Under the pieces are notes generated by a model. The model was given only the letters and a program-made list of their open reading frames with translations, ran no database searches and was not told where the DNA came from. This document shows positions 25,499 to 37,335 of a stretch of DNA of 64,000 bases, piece by piece. Within the stretch, counting starts at the first letter, position 1. Each line of letters opens with the position of its first letter. The DNA comes from Branchiostoma floridae (lineage: Eukaryota > Chordata > Leptocardii > Amphioxiformes > Branchiostomatidae): assembly GCF_000003815.2 (NCBI RefSeq), contig NC_049997.1, positions 7,942,787 through 8,006,786 on the forward strand, in the 5' to 3' direction. Both the position numbers and the translations under genes were made by a program.

Positions 25499-25900
25499 GG
25501 ATACGTACGTGTGACTTTGAAACTACAATAATGTTGGATTTGGGGGACTAGGATCTGTTGAGGTGCCGAGAGATTTGGTGGTTTCTTTTACTCTCCAAGC
25601 AGAGGTTAGGCTCCGACTGTTTTTTATAACTTTTTTTAGTCGTTTTTATCGGTCTTTTTATTTTGTATTGTATCTTTTATTGTCAAAACCTAACTTTGAC
25701 AATACAAGATACAATACAAAATAGAAAGCCCGATAAAAACGAATAAAAAAATGTTTAAAAAAAAACCTCTGCCTGGAGAGTAGGTTCCAACACGATTCAA
25801 AGTTAAGTGGCACCAAGATGCGTACGTGTGGTTCTGAAGCTACAAGAATGTTGGTTTGGGGGACCAGGATCTGTTGAAGTACCGAGACATTTGCTGTTTT
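25499..25900. mobile_element. Foldback element between two ~83-bp direct repeats
   Basis: An inverted repeat (25591-25780) ends CTCTCCAAGCAGAGG / CCTCTGCCTGGAGAG. Its AT-rich arms pair (TTTTGTATTGTATCTT with AAGATACAATACAAAA) around a 7-base loop. It is flanked by similar direct repeats at 25499-25582 and 25818-25900 (TACGTACGTGTG..., TGGGGGAC.AGGATCTGTTGA). Confidence 0.75.
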
Positions 25901-25998
25901 TTTCTTTCATATTAATTCTCACATGATTCAACGCGTACGTTAAGTGGACCTAGCGTGAAACCTACCACCATTGTTTTAAGGGGTATGCTTGCCCTACA

Positions 25999-26232
25999 AT
26001 GTTTCCCCCACGTAAAAAATCAAAACTGTATGTTTCAATAAAACAAAGATGTTCTTTCTGGTTACCCTATAAAGTGTCTTTTATATTGCTCTTTTTAGTC
26101 ACAATCTTTGCACTGACTTTTCTTCTGTTCTTACTGAAAAACATGTATACAGGGAGGTTGACTAATCTGAGGTTTTTAACCTCCTTGATGTATAGAAACA
26201 TATCCATGCCTCTTTCTAATGGTTGCCCTTGA
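25999..26232 (+). CDS. Open frame with type II membrane-protein layout, unrecognised
   Basis: A genuine ATG with A at -3 starts a 77-codon frame; an in-frame TAG lies shortly upstream. The first 25 residues are basic (PRKKSK, IKQR). A strongly hydrophobic segment of about 21 residues follows (VSFILLFLVTIFALTFLLFL), then a short polar tail to TGA. This cytosolic-basic plus single-anchor order is typical of Golgi glycosyltransferases and sulfotransferases, and the frame could be the first exon of such a gene. No catalytic domain or clear donor was found nearby. AT-rich DNA readily encodes hydrophobic runs, so chance is a serious alternative. Confidence 0.2.
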   Translation: MFPPRKKSKLYVSIKQRCSFWLPYKVSFILLFLVTIFALTFLLFLLKNMYTGRLTNLRFLTSLMYRNISMPLSNGCP

Positions 26233-26436
26233 TTCAGGACACCCAAGGTTATCTGAGTTGAGTGTCGGTTAGAAGAAAGGAAAAGATGAAGAGTCGCACC
26301 TGTCTGTGTATGTGCCCGTAGCAAACCGTGCTTTGCCAAGGTCCCTAGATCTGATCTACAAGATATATCTTACACCTTAGGTGGTGAGAGACGGGTTGTT
26401 CTGAAGGAATGTATGGATGAATGAGACGCGGTGACC

Positions 26437-26695
26437 TTAAATGAATGAATGTATGAAGGAAGGAATGGGTGAATGAATGAATGAATGAATGAATGAATGA
26501 ATGAATGAATGAATGATTTTAGGTAAAAATCGATGGATGGATGGAGGAATGAATGAATGAGACGTGATGATCCTGAATGAATGAATGAATGGATGGATGA
26601 ACAGATAAATGAACGAATGAAATAAATGAATGAATGAATGAATGAAATGAAATGAAATGATGAACGAACGAATTAATGAATGGATGGATGAATGA
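26437..26695. repeat. (GAAT)n/(GGAT)n microsatellite
   Basis: Long runs of GAAT with GGAT, GAAC and GAAAT variants. The minus-strand HSFIHS-repeat frame is its translation. Confidence 0.95.
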
Positions 26696-28821
26696 CTAGA
26701 AGTGCCCTCCATACACCATACTAGTACTCGCGTGTTTGACAATGATGACAGTTGACGTGTTGTAGCAAATTTCATTAACCCAGATTTACAATAAGCCCGG
26801 GAACCCGCAACATTAGATGGTTCATATTAGCCTCCAATATACGGTCTGCGATTCACAATTAATCTATCCGTCTTATGTAATCAGCCGATGCCTTCCATTG
26901 AGAGAAAGGTCCAGTTGCAGCTGGTACACATATAAGTTGGGTCTGTCATGTTCGGGCGCTGTTTCATTGAAAGTAATGGGTTGTGATTGGCAAACATGAT
27001 ATTAAATGATATGCCAGGAAATGGAACATGGCGAGCATGAATTCCTCCTACCTCATAAAGTCCTAATATGTATATCTTGCCAACTTGTCAACGAAAACAA
27101 GATAACAAATGTCTGAAATACAGTAAGCGGTCCATCCTGCCGGTCTCCAGTTACACTATCTTCAACCTCACATCCTGTCACATCACAATATCTTAATAAC
27201 TACGGACACGTACCAAAACAAACATAACCCACAGGACGTAAACAATACCTTCATTTGCAAATTTTACGGAGGTAATGTCGAAAAAAGCTGCATCTATTTC
27301 ATGATAACAGACACACACGAAAACCCACAAGTCGAAAACAATACCTTCATTTGTGAATTCCACGGAGGTAAAAAAAATAAGACGTCGAAATGAAAGCTGC
27401 GCCTACTTCACGATGAACCCTGGCTTTTCCAACAACCTTTTAACTGTTTTTGTCATCACAAACCGGGTAAAGAACTCACCTGTCATGCACACGACATCTT
27501 CAGTGTCAAAGGCACATGCGAAGGAATTCCTTCCAGACCTTAAGACGTAAGAGTTAAGAGGGTCTCCTTAAAGCTTACTCAAAGATCCTCCAGGAGGCCG
27601 AGAGTTCGACATTTGAAACTCGGAGCAGATTTCAGGGGTCAGGCATCGCAAGCATAAGTCTTTTAATAAGAAACATCACGGAGAGATCATAGAAGATGAC
27701 AGGCGGTGATTTTAAAAGCACGTGAGGGGCGTGATGATTGACAGGAAGAGTAAGGCGCAGTTTTAAACGTATAGGAGTCGTTCTGTTGCGTTCTAATATG
27801 CGTTCCATAGCGTTCTGTTGCGTTGGAACTTGCATTTGAAACATTAGCATTAGGAACAGTCTAGTTTTGTGACACGTATCACATACTGTACGACAAGGTG
27901 ATACCCATGGGCCAGGTACTATTCAGGCTAAAGCTATGAAATATTGCAATAACGTGCTTAACTGCATACAGTGTAGACGTTTTGGTCTCTATTTTCTGCA
28001 TCTTTAAGTTAAAAGCTTGTGTGTTTGGCCTTTAAAAGTGGTCGTCCTTGTCTGTCGGTAGATTTCGTAGGAATATTTGTTGTGTTTAGAATGCGTTATG
28101 TAATACGTAGATATAGAAAATAAGACGACGTTCCACCTTTTCTGCTTACCTGGACACGTCATCTTGCGGTTTTGTCACGAATTGCATCATGATCTATACC
28201 ACACAGTCTTTGCGAAGCAAGTTTTATATTTTACCCGTTTTTTCTTCTCGAGAACTTTCTCTACATAGTCCCAAAAAAACACATCCCGCACTTCTAAATT
28301 TTAGACCAATCTCTCACTGTGGTAACGCAGAACAATTTAGCATGACAATGTCTTTAAATTCATCTTCAAGAGAAAACCCTCAGTATATGAGAAGAGGCAA
28401 TTTGACATAAATGCATTCTGTGGATTTGGACATATTCTTTCAGAAGACGTGGTTTCAAAATCCGTGCGCTGGTTATATTAAGATATACAAGATCAAAGGT
28501 ACGAACATAAAACTGACCGAAATGTGTTGCACAATATGAGAGGGGTCGCTGACCTTGAGTGGCCAGACGTTTGCCCCACTTCGATAAACTGCCCTCCCGT
28601 CATGCCCTGCGCCATGCCCTATCTGCTGTGCAAACACGGCGGAAGTCAAACATCATTATAAACCCATTATACAAGACCCCCCTCAACGAGCAAATAAACA
28701 AGTAGTCCCCATTTGTCATTGGATGTAGGTAATAATAAGCCTTGATTACAAATCAATTCAATTTTTGAACACCTTTAGCAGGTGTCTAATAGTATCACAA
28801 TGAGCGTTTTTTCCTTGTTGC
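26696..28821. other. No supported gene
   Basis: Contains a pair of AAACAATACCTTCATTT...GGAGGTAA blocks (27240-27370) related to the 650/5011 repeat. A small duplication GCGTTCTGTTGCGTT lies near 27780-27825. Confidence 0.35.
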
Positions 28822-29312
28822 CAGTCACTACTTGCATAATCGTCGTTGTATTCATAATTTCGTAATACATATGCAAAGTTGCAATTTTGCTGTAAAAATG
28901 TACTTAAACGTTATCTCGGGTCACTGACCTTGTACTTAGTGTTGTACTTAGAACTCGATGCGCTACTTAGGCTGACCATTGGCTACTTGTATAATCGTCG
29001 TTTTGTTCATATTTTTCAAAAGACATATGCAAAGTTGCAAACTTGCCGTTAAAATGTATTTAAACGTTATATCAGGTCATTGACCGCTTTGAAGACTTGA
29101 AGAAGTGTTGTACTTAGGATTTAATGCGCTACTTGTGCTGACCACTCACTACTTGTATAATCGTCGCTTTATTCATTATTTTTCAAAAGTCATATGCAAA
29201 GTTGCAAACTTCCCGTTAAATATTGGGTCACTGGCCTATGAAGTTTTATTCAGTTTTAAAGATTTGAAGAAGTGTTGTACTTAGTGTGCTACTTAGACTG
29301 GCTATTATTTGC
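28822..29312. repeat. Three-copy tandem array, ~155-166 bp unit
   Basis: ATAATCGTCG recurs with 155- and 166-bp spacing. Units share CATATGCAAAGTTGCAA, TAAACGTTATNTC and GTGTTGTACTTAG. The third copy is shortened. Confidence 0.88.
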
Positions 29313-29761
29313 GATCGATAGCCACTGTACGATTTCATTTTCTGGAATGTAGATACTTAACGTTATATATATTGTATAATCTTGACTACTTGTGCATTAC
29401 ACATAATGAAAGTGCAAAAGAACAGTAAGTTCAGTTCAGTACATCTTCAGGGGTATCTTCTCTGGATAGCTTTAAAGAACGCTTGCAGATAGATGTGCTA
29501 AAGTTAGGTGTGACAGGTTGTTCGGTGTAATATAACCAGCTGCTGCCACGCCGCGTGCCTGCGAAGCTGGTGTGTTACGCCGAACGGCGGTTATACTGGC
29601 TATATAGATACAGATACAGATCGTTAGCCACTGTACGATTTCATTTTCTAGAATGTAGATGCTTAACGTTATATATATATATATATATATATTGTATAAT
29701 CTTGACTACTTGTGCATTACACAACGAAAGTGCAAAAGAACAGTAAGTTCAGTTCAGTACA
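29313..29761 (+). mobile_element. 5'-truncated LINE tail (29444-29618) flanked by a ~131-bp direct repeat
   Basis: The insert contains an open frame SLDSFKERLQIDVLKLGV... ending TAA at 29528-29530, the kind of C-terminus seen in CR1/L2-type reverse-transcriptase ORFs. It is followed by the 3' UTR hairpin region and a (GATACA) tail. On either side, 29313-29443 and 29619-29761 are near-identical (GCCACTGTACGATTTCATTT...AAGTTCAGTTCAGTACA), differing mainly by an expanded (TA)n on the right. Confidence 0.8.
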
Positions 29762-32700
29762 GTCATCCATCTGGTGCTGAAAGAGCGAGAGAACATGTGC
29801 TTTAAATGTTTTGATAAATGGTACAACGCGAGCGATAGTGGACGTCTTTGGTGACCTACATATGTGACACAAGAACCCTTAAGATTTGAAGGACATGTAA
29901 GTCAAACATTTCAGATTACGCCACAGCTTTTGTTCGCAAGACTGGGAGCTCGAGCAAACCAAAGACGTTATATAACGTCCTGGAGCAAAAAGACAACAAC
30001 ATAGATACGAAAACAGAAATGCAACCAGCAAAATACATGTACGAATCTTGTTCAACACAACACACGAATGTAGATGCCATCAAATACAATCGACCAGTTT
30101 GGGCCGTATTTGATAATCGCCGAAAGGCCACCAAATTTAAAAATTGCGAAAGTGTCAAGCTTATCTTTTCCTTGAAAATTTACACCATCATATCGAACGG
30201 GGCGGGAAAATCGGCCGATCTCTAAAATGGTCGCGCAATGGTCATTCAGCGTTCGCAGACTCGTCGGCCGATTGATTTTCCTGCTTTGTGACAGAAGTAT
30301 CAATAGTAAACACTCTTTAACTTTGCTCTGGCCACTGTACTGAAGTTTGTTTTTGTGTCACGATTACGCGATTATCCCTGATAAACATCCTGTAGGTTGG
30401 ATTAGATCACCCTGATCCCTTAACCCCGAATTAAACTGTTTTTATAAGGAACCAAACCAGCATTTCCAAGTACCTTGTAGGATAGAATACCTTCCACTGT
30501 GTTTGGAGAATCTTGATCAATACATGAATAAAAAGACATTATGTTGCACTTGAAATAGTGCATTAAGTGATCACTTTCTGTAAGTTTTTCTCTTTTAATA
30601 TAAATGTGCTAAAAATGCTAAAAAAATGTCCACTTGATTATCCTTCTTTAGAAATGTTTTCTTCACGTACCGGATATTAGTAGTATTGAAACTTTCTTAA
30701 GTATAATAATTCCTTTGTAAGCGTCAAACACAGACGCTAGTTTGAAGAACTGCTTCACGTAAGGAGGCGGAAACATTGTCTGAGGATGTTATTCTAAAAC
30801 TTAGGTAGCTTACCGGATGAACCCGCCGAAGATCCTTTCGCTTGTTATGTTTTGTAAGAATAGGTACTTGTTGAAAACAAGAATATCTTTTATACTAGTT
30901 GGCTTCCCAGTAATTCTATTTGTTGGTTGTTCAGTTTGCTGGTTGTCTGGCTAGCTGGTTCTAGTTTTAATGAAATGTATTTTGAATTTTGCTGCCCGTT
31001 TCTGCCTCCATAACAGTAGTTTGTAACAGAAGATGACAGCTAGACACTAGTATATAATGCTTAATAAATCACTGGTGCCTTATGTCAGGGATAAGTAGAT
31101 TTATCTATGCATTGTATGTATATATGTGTGTTTCTTATGTAACGTTATATAACAACGCCATTCGAAGGCTTCCATCATGTGTACAACGGCTTGCTATGTT
31201 GAAAAAAGTGCCTCCTATAACATCTGCTTGGAGATATTAGAACCACCAATGAGTTCCACCTTGACAAAACATGTACAAGAACAAATATTTTGGTAAATTG
31301 TTCTCTAAATTTGACAAATTTCTTCCATTTTCCAGCAACTCGAGGAGTCTGGTAGAAAGTATGGTAGGACAGGAAGTTATCATAATTTTCAAGCAGATGT
31401 AAGACTCCGATTCTTGCAACATCGCTATACTTTTCTTGTATTGTATGCTTAACAATTCACATAAGCCGGCGTAAGACAATAGCCTGGGTATCGTCCGGGC
31501 AGTATTTTGTTCTTATATTCGCTTCTGCCAGTAGGAATAGCACCGAAGCGACTGTATATAACGTTAGTGTATAATAAAAGACGGGACAAGAAGCGATTGT
31601 GTATAGAGCATTTTAAACGTCGGAGCGAACTACAATCAGGATGATACCGAGCCTAGTAAGACACAGAAAGAGCCAAATCCTTACATCTGCTTGGAAATTG
31701 GAATCTGGTAGAAGTTACTTCTGAGTCAGTGAGTTAGAGGATGATTCAGACTGTTTAGATTCATTGTAAGAGCAAGTAGGTCATTACGCATGGCGGCGTG
31801 AATGTACATAAACATGTGGTGGTCTTCAGTTCTGTTCTTCTGTATGGGAATTTCTCGACAATATCGATTACGTCTTGCAAAGAATAAAGAGCCATTCCTG
31901 ATCATTTCTGGGAACGCAGCGTTGGTCGTTTTTAAAACAATGAAACAAAAATTCTAAAGATTTAAAATGCTTATATGACGCATTTTTAGAAAATGGTATA
32001 AAATTGATATTGATATATCACGTATATACTAATATTACGTCATTATAGATTCATGCACAGAAGCTAATTCCAATTATCAAGGCAAATACAGGCTTATTGA
32101 TTGAGATAGTCTATGTGAGATATGTGTCTGCTTGAGTTTTAAATACTACTGTCTAATGCTAAAGAAGTTGGGTTTGTCTTCTGATTTAGAAGCAATGGAC
32201 GACGGTTTCTTTCTAAAAAGGCCCACTGCTCCGCTGAGCCGAAAGCTACAAAGGTACAATTTTGTATTTCTATAGTTCTAAGTCTGGTTGGAGATCAGTA
32301 TACAACATAAATAGATTGACCATACTAGCCTAGTCCACGGCCTTGGCCGACAATGTTGAAAATCGGAAGCTGGAAATGTCAACTCAAACATGTCAGCAAA
32401 CTCCGAGTGTTATCAGTGGTGACATTTAGAAGACCTAGACTAGTTTAGTTCCAGGCGACGTCCGAACTTCACACAAGTAAAGAACTTCCGAATCGTCGTG
32501 CTGAATGCAGCTTGCCAGTTCCTGTTTGGATGAGTTTCAAAATAGTCTAAAGTAACTGTTGTTCGTTGAATTAAATGAAGCATTTTGCGTCTTTTTTTTT
32601 AATCCTTAGAAGGTAGAAGGATTTTAGTAATTGTTGTTTAAGAAGAATGTCAGTAGAGAAAGTATCAGTTTCAAATCGGTTTAAGGTAACTGATGTTTAT

Positions 32701-33001
32701 CTCCATGAATGTTTATTTTCTCTTTAGTGAAATAAAGACGTTTTAGTGATGTTCTTGCCGTTGGTTTAAGTGAATGTCGTTAGAGAATGTGACCACGAAC
32801 TGACGTTAAATTGATGACAATCTAATCTCCAAGAAGTTTTCAAGTCTGCCTTGTTTTTCTATCTTTTTTTGTGGCCGATATGTTATGTACGTCTTTCTTT
32901 TATCATGGCGAACTTGGGGGCATCTTTCTCGTGTGAAATTGACTACGCGACGTATCTGCTTGGAGCGTACTATCAAGTGCTAACGTTAACTAGCCCCACT
33001 G
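29762..33001. other. No supported gene up to the 32.9-kb frames
   Basis: AT-rich DNA with MITE-end motifs at 31217 and 31386-31698. The remainder shows nothing I recognise. Confidence 0.35.
31386..31698. mobile_element. Possible MITE bounded by TTCAAGCAGATGTAAG ends
   Basis: TTTTCAAGCAGATGTAAG at the left and CTTACATCTGCTTGGAAA at the right are inverted. They match the terminal motif of the 12207 MITE family. The interior is uncharacterised. A lone end also lies at 31217-31237. Confidence 0.35.
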
Positions 33002-33274
33002 TTGAAGCAACAGACAGTTCTCCGGTGCGATGTGTTTGTTCTGCCTAATGCCTGCCGCGTTAAGCCGACACCCAGAGTTGACAAAACACGACAGTCACTG
33101 CGCCAGACAAACGAGCTACGAAAACACGGTGACGTATATGAACTTGAGATGACGTTGTGTAAAAACGCGTACCTGTGTGTAAGAGGACAACACAATGGTT
33201 ACTTTGTTAGGTGTCGTTTGTTTTCCCAACTTGGCAAGCGGACAAGTGCTGTCAGGGAAGGAGGAAGAGCTTAA
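32905..33274 (+). CDS. Two overlapping open frames in a CpG-richer patch, unrecognised
   Basis: An ATG at 32905 with a strong start context (A at -3, G at +4) gives a 47-codon frame (MANLGASFSCEIDYATYLLG...) ending at 33048. A second frame, open from about 32993 to TAA at 33274, overlaps it and is Cys/Arg-rich (LCKNAYLCVRG). Both look more protein-like than neighbouring frames. They cannot both be translated without splicing. This may be a first exon and its flank. It stops about 60 bp before the first assembly gap. No family was recognised. Confidence 0.15.
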
Positions 33275-33330
33275 AAGGACAGCAAACACGACTGAATGTC
33301 AATGTTAACGTTTAAGGTGAGGTAAGAAGG

Positions 33331-33545
33331 NNNNNNNNNNNNNNNNNNNNNNNNNNNNNNNNNNNNNNNNNNNNNNNNNNNNNNNNNNNNNNNNNNNNNN
33401 NNNNNNNNNNNNNNNNNNNNNNNNNNNNNNNNNNNNNNNNNNNNNNNNNNNNNNNNNNNNNNNNNNNNNNNNNNNNNNNNNNNNNNNNNNNNNNNNNNNN
33501 NNNNNNNNNNNNNNNNNNNNNNNNNNNNNNNNNNNNNNNNNNNNN
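33331..33545. other. Assembly gap 1 (215 N)
   Basis: Unknown sequence immediately before a 10-bp tandem array; probably a collapsed or unassembled repeat. Confidence 0.97.
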
Positions 33546-34973
33546 CAAATTCATCGAAATTGGATATTGAAAAGGACAGAAAAGGAACGAAAAGGAACGA
33601 AAAGGAACGAAAAGGAACGAAAAGGAACGAAAAGGAACGAAAAGGAACGAAAAGGAACGAAAAGGAGTGAAAAGGAACGGAGTATGAAGCAAACTTAAAT
33701 AAAATCAATGAGAATATAAGGAATCGGTACTGCGGGCGTTAGAAGCATATGAAACGTGTTTTATTTTACCGAGAATTTGACAATATCAAATTTTTACAGC
33801 GCTGTTTCAGGCTGTTGTTTTTGTGTGGCTAAATTATTCTTTGAAGATCTGCGAAATACAAAGAAACGGAACTGAGATAAGAAAGTAAGGACTAAAATTC
33901 AGTGGGTGGTAGATAAATATCGATTATTATACATTTTCAGGATGAGGCAAGATTGTAACGTTGTTGTTGTATTTGGGTGGCTTTTATTCTCCCTAGAAGG
34001 CAGCCCCGCATGCAAATGACCCGCGAAATCCGGTCAGGAAAGATATGCTAATAAACTGCTGCTCCACGAGCATGACAGCTCCTTTCAACAGGGCCAACAA
34101 CATGGTTTTCTGGAGACTGGAGACATATCTTCTCGCTCGTTCACAACGAAAGAAAAGCTGTGAAAGGATAGACATATATACATTGTACCAAAGAGATTTC
34201 ATCAAGTTGTACCATGAGTATTCATCATTTTGGCGGGAAGAAAGGTGCCAACGTGAGGAATTTGTGCAAAGGATATTGGGAAATACAATTTCTGTCAACA
34301 ATTTTCCGTCATATTCAATACAAATAAATTTCTGCCTTTTGCGACCGACATCAGGCCCTCGCTGATGACAAAAAAAATCCCAATGCCGGGTTTAGATGTC
34401 CTGGTTGCAAAACAAATTTAAGGCGTTGTATTAATATTAATGAAAGTGTGAAAAAAAAAGGAAGGAAAAATAATTCCCAACATGCTGGGCTCGAACTTCC
34501 GATCGTCGACTTCCCTGGGTTCGAACATGCGACCTATATTTCTCTAAGGTCAAGTTCTTACAAATTGTGCAATACATATACTTGTAACTTTGCTAGCATT
34601 GCATTTTTTAAACAACTATATCCACATAGCATGGCTTTTTATGATAAAATATGCGCAATCGTTCTCGACATAATCCATTTCTTCTTGTGAAATTTTATAA
34701 TATAAATGTAATATGGATATTCTAAGGAATGTTATAACCACATTAACAAGTAGATGAGCATAGATATGCATAGATAGGTCTCATCAATATCCATTCCTCC
34801 ATTGAACCATTGGGGCTATAGGAATTTCGTGGAGCAAGCCGCAAAATGCCAAAGTAAAGCCCGTTTCATATGCATTTGCCGATCACAGTTTACCGTTGCC
34901 TTACATTACCATTGATTTTATTTCAAGTTGCTTCATACTTCGTTCCTATCCGATCTTTTCGTTCCTTTTCGCA
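33546..34973. mobile_element. Foldback-like TIR element, copy 1 (left end in gap)
   Basis: Begins after the gap with a tandem array of the 10-bp unit AAAGGAACGA (8 perfect units 33581-33660 plus variants). It continues GTATGAAGCAAACT...AAATCAATGAGAATATAAGG and a core (33700-34285) closely matching 39440-40070. It ends in an arm, CCATTGGGGCTATAGGAATTTCGTGG...CGTTCCTTTTCGCA, that matches the right end of copy 2. An open frame from ATG 34072 (MTAPFN...) is shared with copy 2. Confidence 0.75.
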
Positions 34974-35138
34974 AGTTAGGTAGTGAAAGTGCGAAAAGGA
35001 ACGAAAAGATCGGATAGGAACGAAGTATGAAGCAACTTGAAATAAAATCAATGGTAATGTAAGGCAACGGTAAACTGTGATCGGCAAATGCATATGAAAC
35101 GGGCTTTACTTTGGCATTTTGCGGCTTGCTCCACGAAA
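34825..35138. repeat. Perfect 149-bp inverted repeat with 16-bp spacer
   Basis: Arms 34825-34973 and 34990-35138 are complementary at every base I compared. The spacer is AGTTAGGTAGTGAAAG. The right arm runs directly into the second assembly gap, so its true length is unknown. Confidence 0.92.
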
Positions 35139-35413
35139 NNNNNNNNNNNNNNNNNNNNNNNNNNNNNNNNNNNNNNNNNNNNNNNNNNNNNNNNNNNNNN
35201 NNNNNNNNNNNNNNNNNNNNNNNNNNNNNNNNNNNNNNNNNNNNNNNNNNNNNNNNNNNNNNNNNNNNNNNNNNNNNNNNNNNNNNNNNNNNNNNNNNNN
35301 NNNNNNNNNNNNNNNNNNNNNNNNNNNNNNNNNNNNNNNNNNNNNNNNNNNNNNNNNNNNNNNNNNNNNNNNNNNNNNNNNNNNNNNNNNNNNNNNNNNN
35401 NNNNNNNNNNNNN
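35139..35413. other. Assembly gap 2 (275 N)
   Basis: Unknown sequence abutting the palindrome arm. Frames drawn through it are meaningless. Confidence 0.97.
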
Positions 35414-36424
35414 GGTAAAGAACATGCTTGAAATGACGCATACTACAGTGTTAGATCACGGGTCCTTATTGTTAGTCGTAAGGAAATAACGTCATAGTTT
35501 GACATTTAAGAAAAAAATCAATGCCTTTCCAGACTCTATAGACAAACGTCGAAGGAAGTGGTATTGCGATTGTACTTGTGTAAAAAAAGACTTTGACTTA
35601 GAAACTTTGAGCGTCTGACTGTTCATGCTGTCAATAAAGACAGCATACATGGTCTGTACATACATACACTCATAGTCATAGTCTTATCGAGTTGTCAGTT
35701 TTAACATTAACAAAGTTCCACTTCCGTGAATGATCATTATAGTTAGTTCCCTATCACTTAGTCCAGTATCTTATCTAATAAAGTTCTTTAGTGTAAGATA
35801 TGGACGGCCTTTTCTCCTTTTTGCTTCTGGGAACCAAAGGAGCAGTTTACCGGCCGATTCGCCATGTCGAGTAACATGGTCTGTATTTCCATGTATTCAA
35901 AGTAATTTGAGTCTGCAGAATGCGATTCCTTGTATATTTCAAGGTATAAGAAGGAAGTCTCTTTCCACAGATTATTTCTGTGGGAGAAAAAGAATACAAC
36001 ATGTCAACTGCAATACATCGAACGAACCCGCCTGTCAATCAAATCTAGCGCGTTGCATGACCGAGAATGACCTTGGCACACGAGGTTATCAACCCTCCCT
36101 AAGAGCAGATCAACACCATAAGTACGAGTAAACAGCACAGAGCTGCAGACACAGACACATTAATGGCCTTGGCGACACCGTGTTAGACTGGAGTGTTTGT
36201 GGTAAGTACAGATCATACGCGATGTCTGTGCTGTGCCGTTTAGATAGGCTCTTGTGATCAGCACACGTCGTTATCATGACTTCTCTACAGACCACTTCAG
36301 CTTTTTAACGGCGTAAGTGGTGGGAAGTACTTGGGTGGCCAGAACAGAAGTTCATTCTTTATCGTGCGTTTTGCCGTACACACTGTACACACTTCATACA
36401 CTACAATGGTGCATATAACGTTAC
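35414..36424. other. No supported gene
   Basis: A 133-codon frame (35730-36131) exists but has no ATG context, domain or splice support. Confidence 0.35.
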
Positions 36425-36561
36425 ATACAAACACACACACACACACAAGCACGTACTTCCATACATACACACAGACATACATACACACGCAAACGCACAC
36501 ATGTGCACACATACGCACAAACACGCACTTGCTGCATACATACAAACACACTCACACATAA

Positions 36562-36600
<39 letters not shown>
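36425..36600. repeat. (CA)n-rich microsatellite
   Basis: ACACAC runs interspersed with ATACATAC and GCAC; a pure CA stretch lies at about 36565-36598. Confidence 0.95.
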
Positions 36601-36602
<2 letters not shown>

Positions 36603-36781
36603 CATATGTATATACATCGCTAGGAAACTGATAGAGAAAGAGCAGTCAGCAAGAGTCCTTAATCTATCTAAACTCAAATTGTACGTTATATCTATCGAAG
36701 ACGACCACATCCTTTTCTGGAGCTGATTTTCAGTGAACATTTAAAAACACTGGACACACTGTTGATACACTTGATGGTGTA

Positions 36782-37335
36782 ATGACCAAGCACTTTTCCA
36801 TGTCTGACATTGCTGCAAGTCTCACGTGGGAGCCTGAAGAGGCATTTAAATGTCACATACAAACTTTACAAAGCCAACATTGTCTTCAGACGTGTAGTTT
36901 GTAAATCAAGTACAAAACATACACATAAACGCCATTATATTGGACACAGAATTATCAGGAACTGTCAAGTAGAGCTAGAGGGAAGTTCGTCAAAGCTTGA
37001 ACAAACAACATAACAACTTCCCTTTGTCCTGTTGGATACAGATAAACAAGTCAGGTTATGACCAAGCACTTTTCAATGTCTGCCATTTCTGCAAGTCTCA
37101 CGTGCAATGATACCTGAAGAGGCACTTGGAGGTTACATACAAACTTTAGAGAGCTAACACTTTTTTTCAGACGTGTTTCATGATAATAGACTTGACACTG
37201 GAGTGGTCCATACATCAAGCACAAAGCATACACCGACACAGAATTACGAGGAAGTGTCAAGTAGAGGGAAGTTCGTCAAAGCTTGAACAAACAACATAAC
37301 AACTTTCCTTTGTCCTGTTAGGATGCAGATAACCA
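36782..37335. repeat. Tandem duplication (~276-bp unit) with a possible zinc-finger relic
   Basis: ATGACCAAGCACTTTTC starts at 36782 and 37058. Both units end with GTTCGTCAAAGCTTGAACAA and CTTTGTCCTGTTGGATAC-like sequence. In the second unit one frame reads FNVCHFCKSHVQ, a stop, then YLKRHLEVTYKL, resembling a decayed C2H2 finger. The first unit has stops in the same frame. Confidence 0.8.

Noticed and set aside
26437-26775. HSFIHSFI repeat protein on the minus strand
   Set aside because: It is a translation of the (GAAT)n microsatellite.
34484-34560. tRNA-like GGGTTCGAACATGCGACC
   Set aside because: Only a B-box-like match is present, with no convincing A box or cloverleaf.
35048-35489. 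Frames spanning 35139-35413 and similar ones at 59126-59412
   Set aside because: They consist mostly of unknown residues from N gaps.
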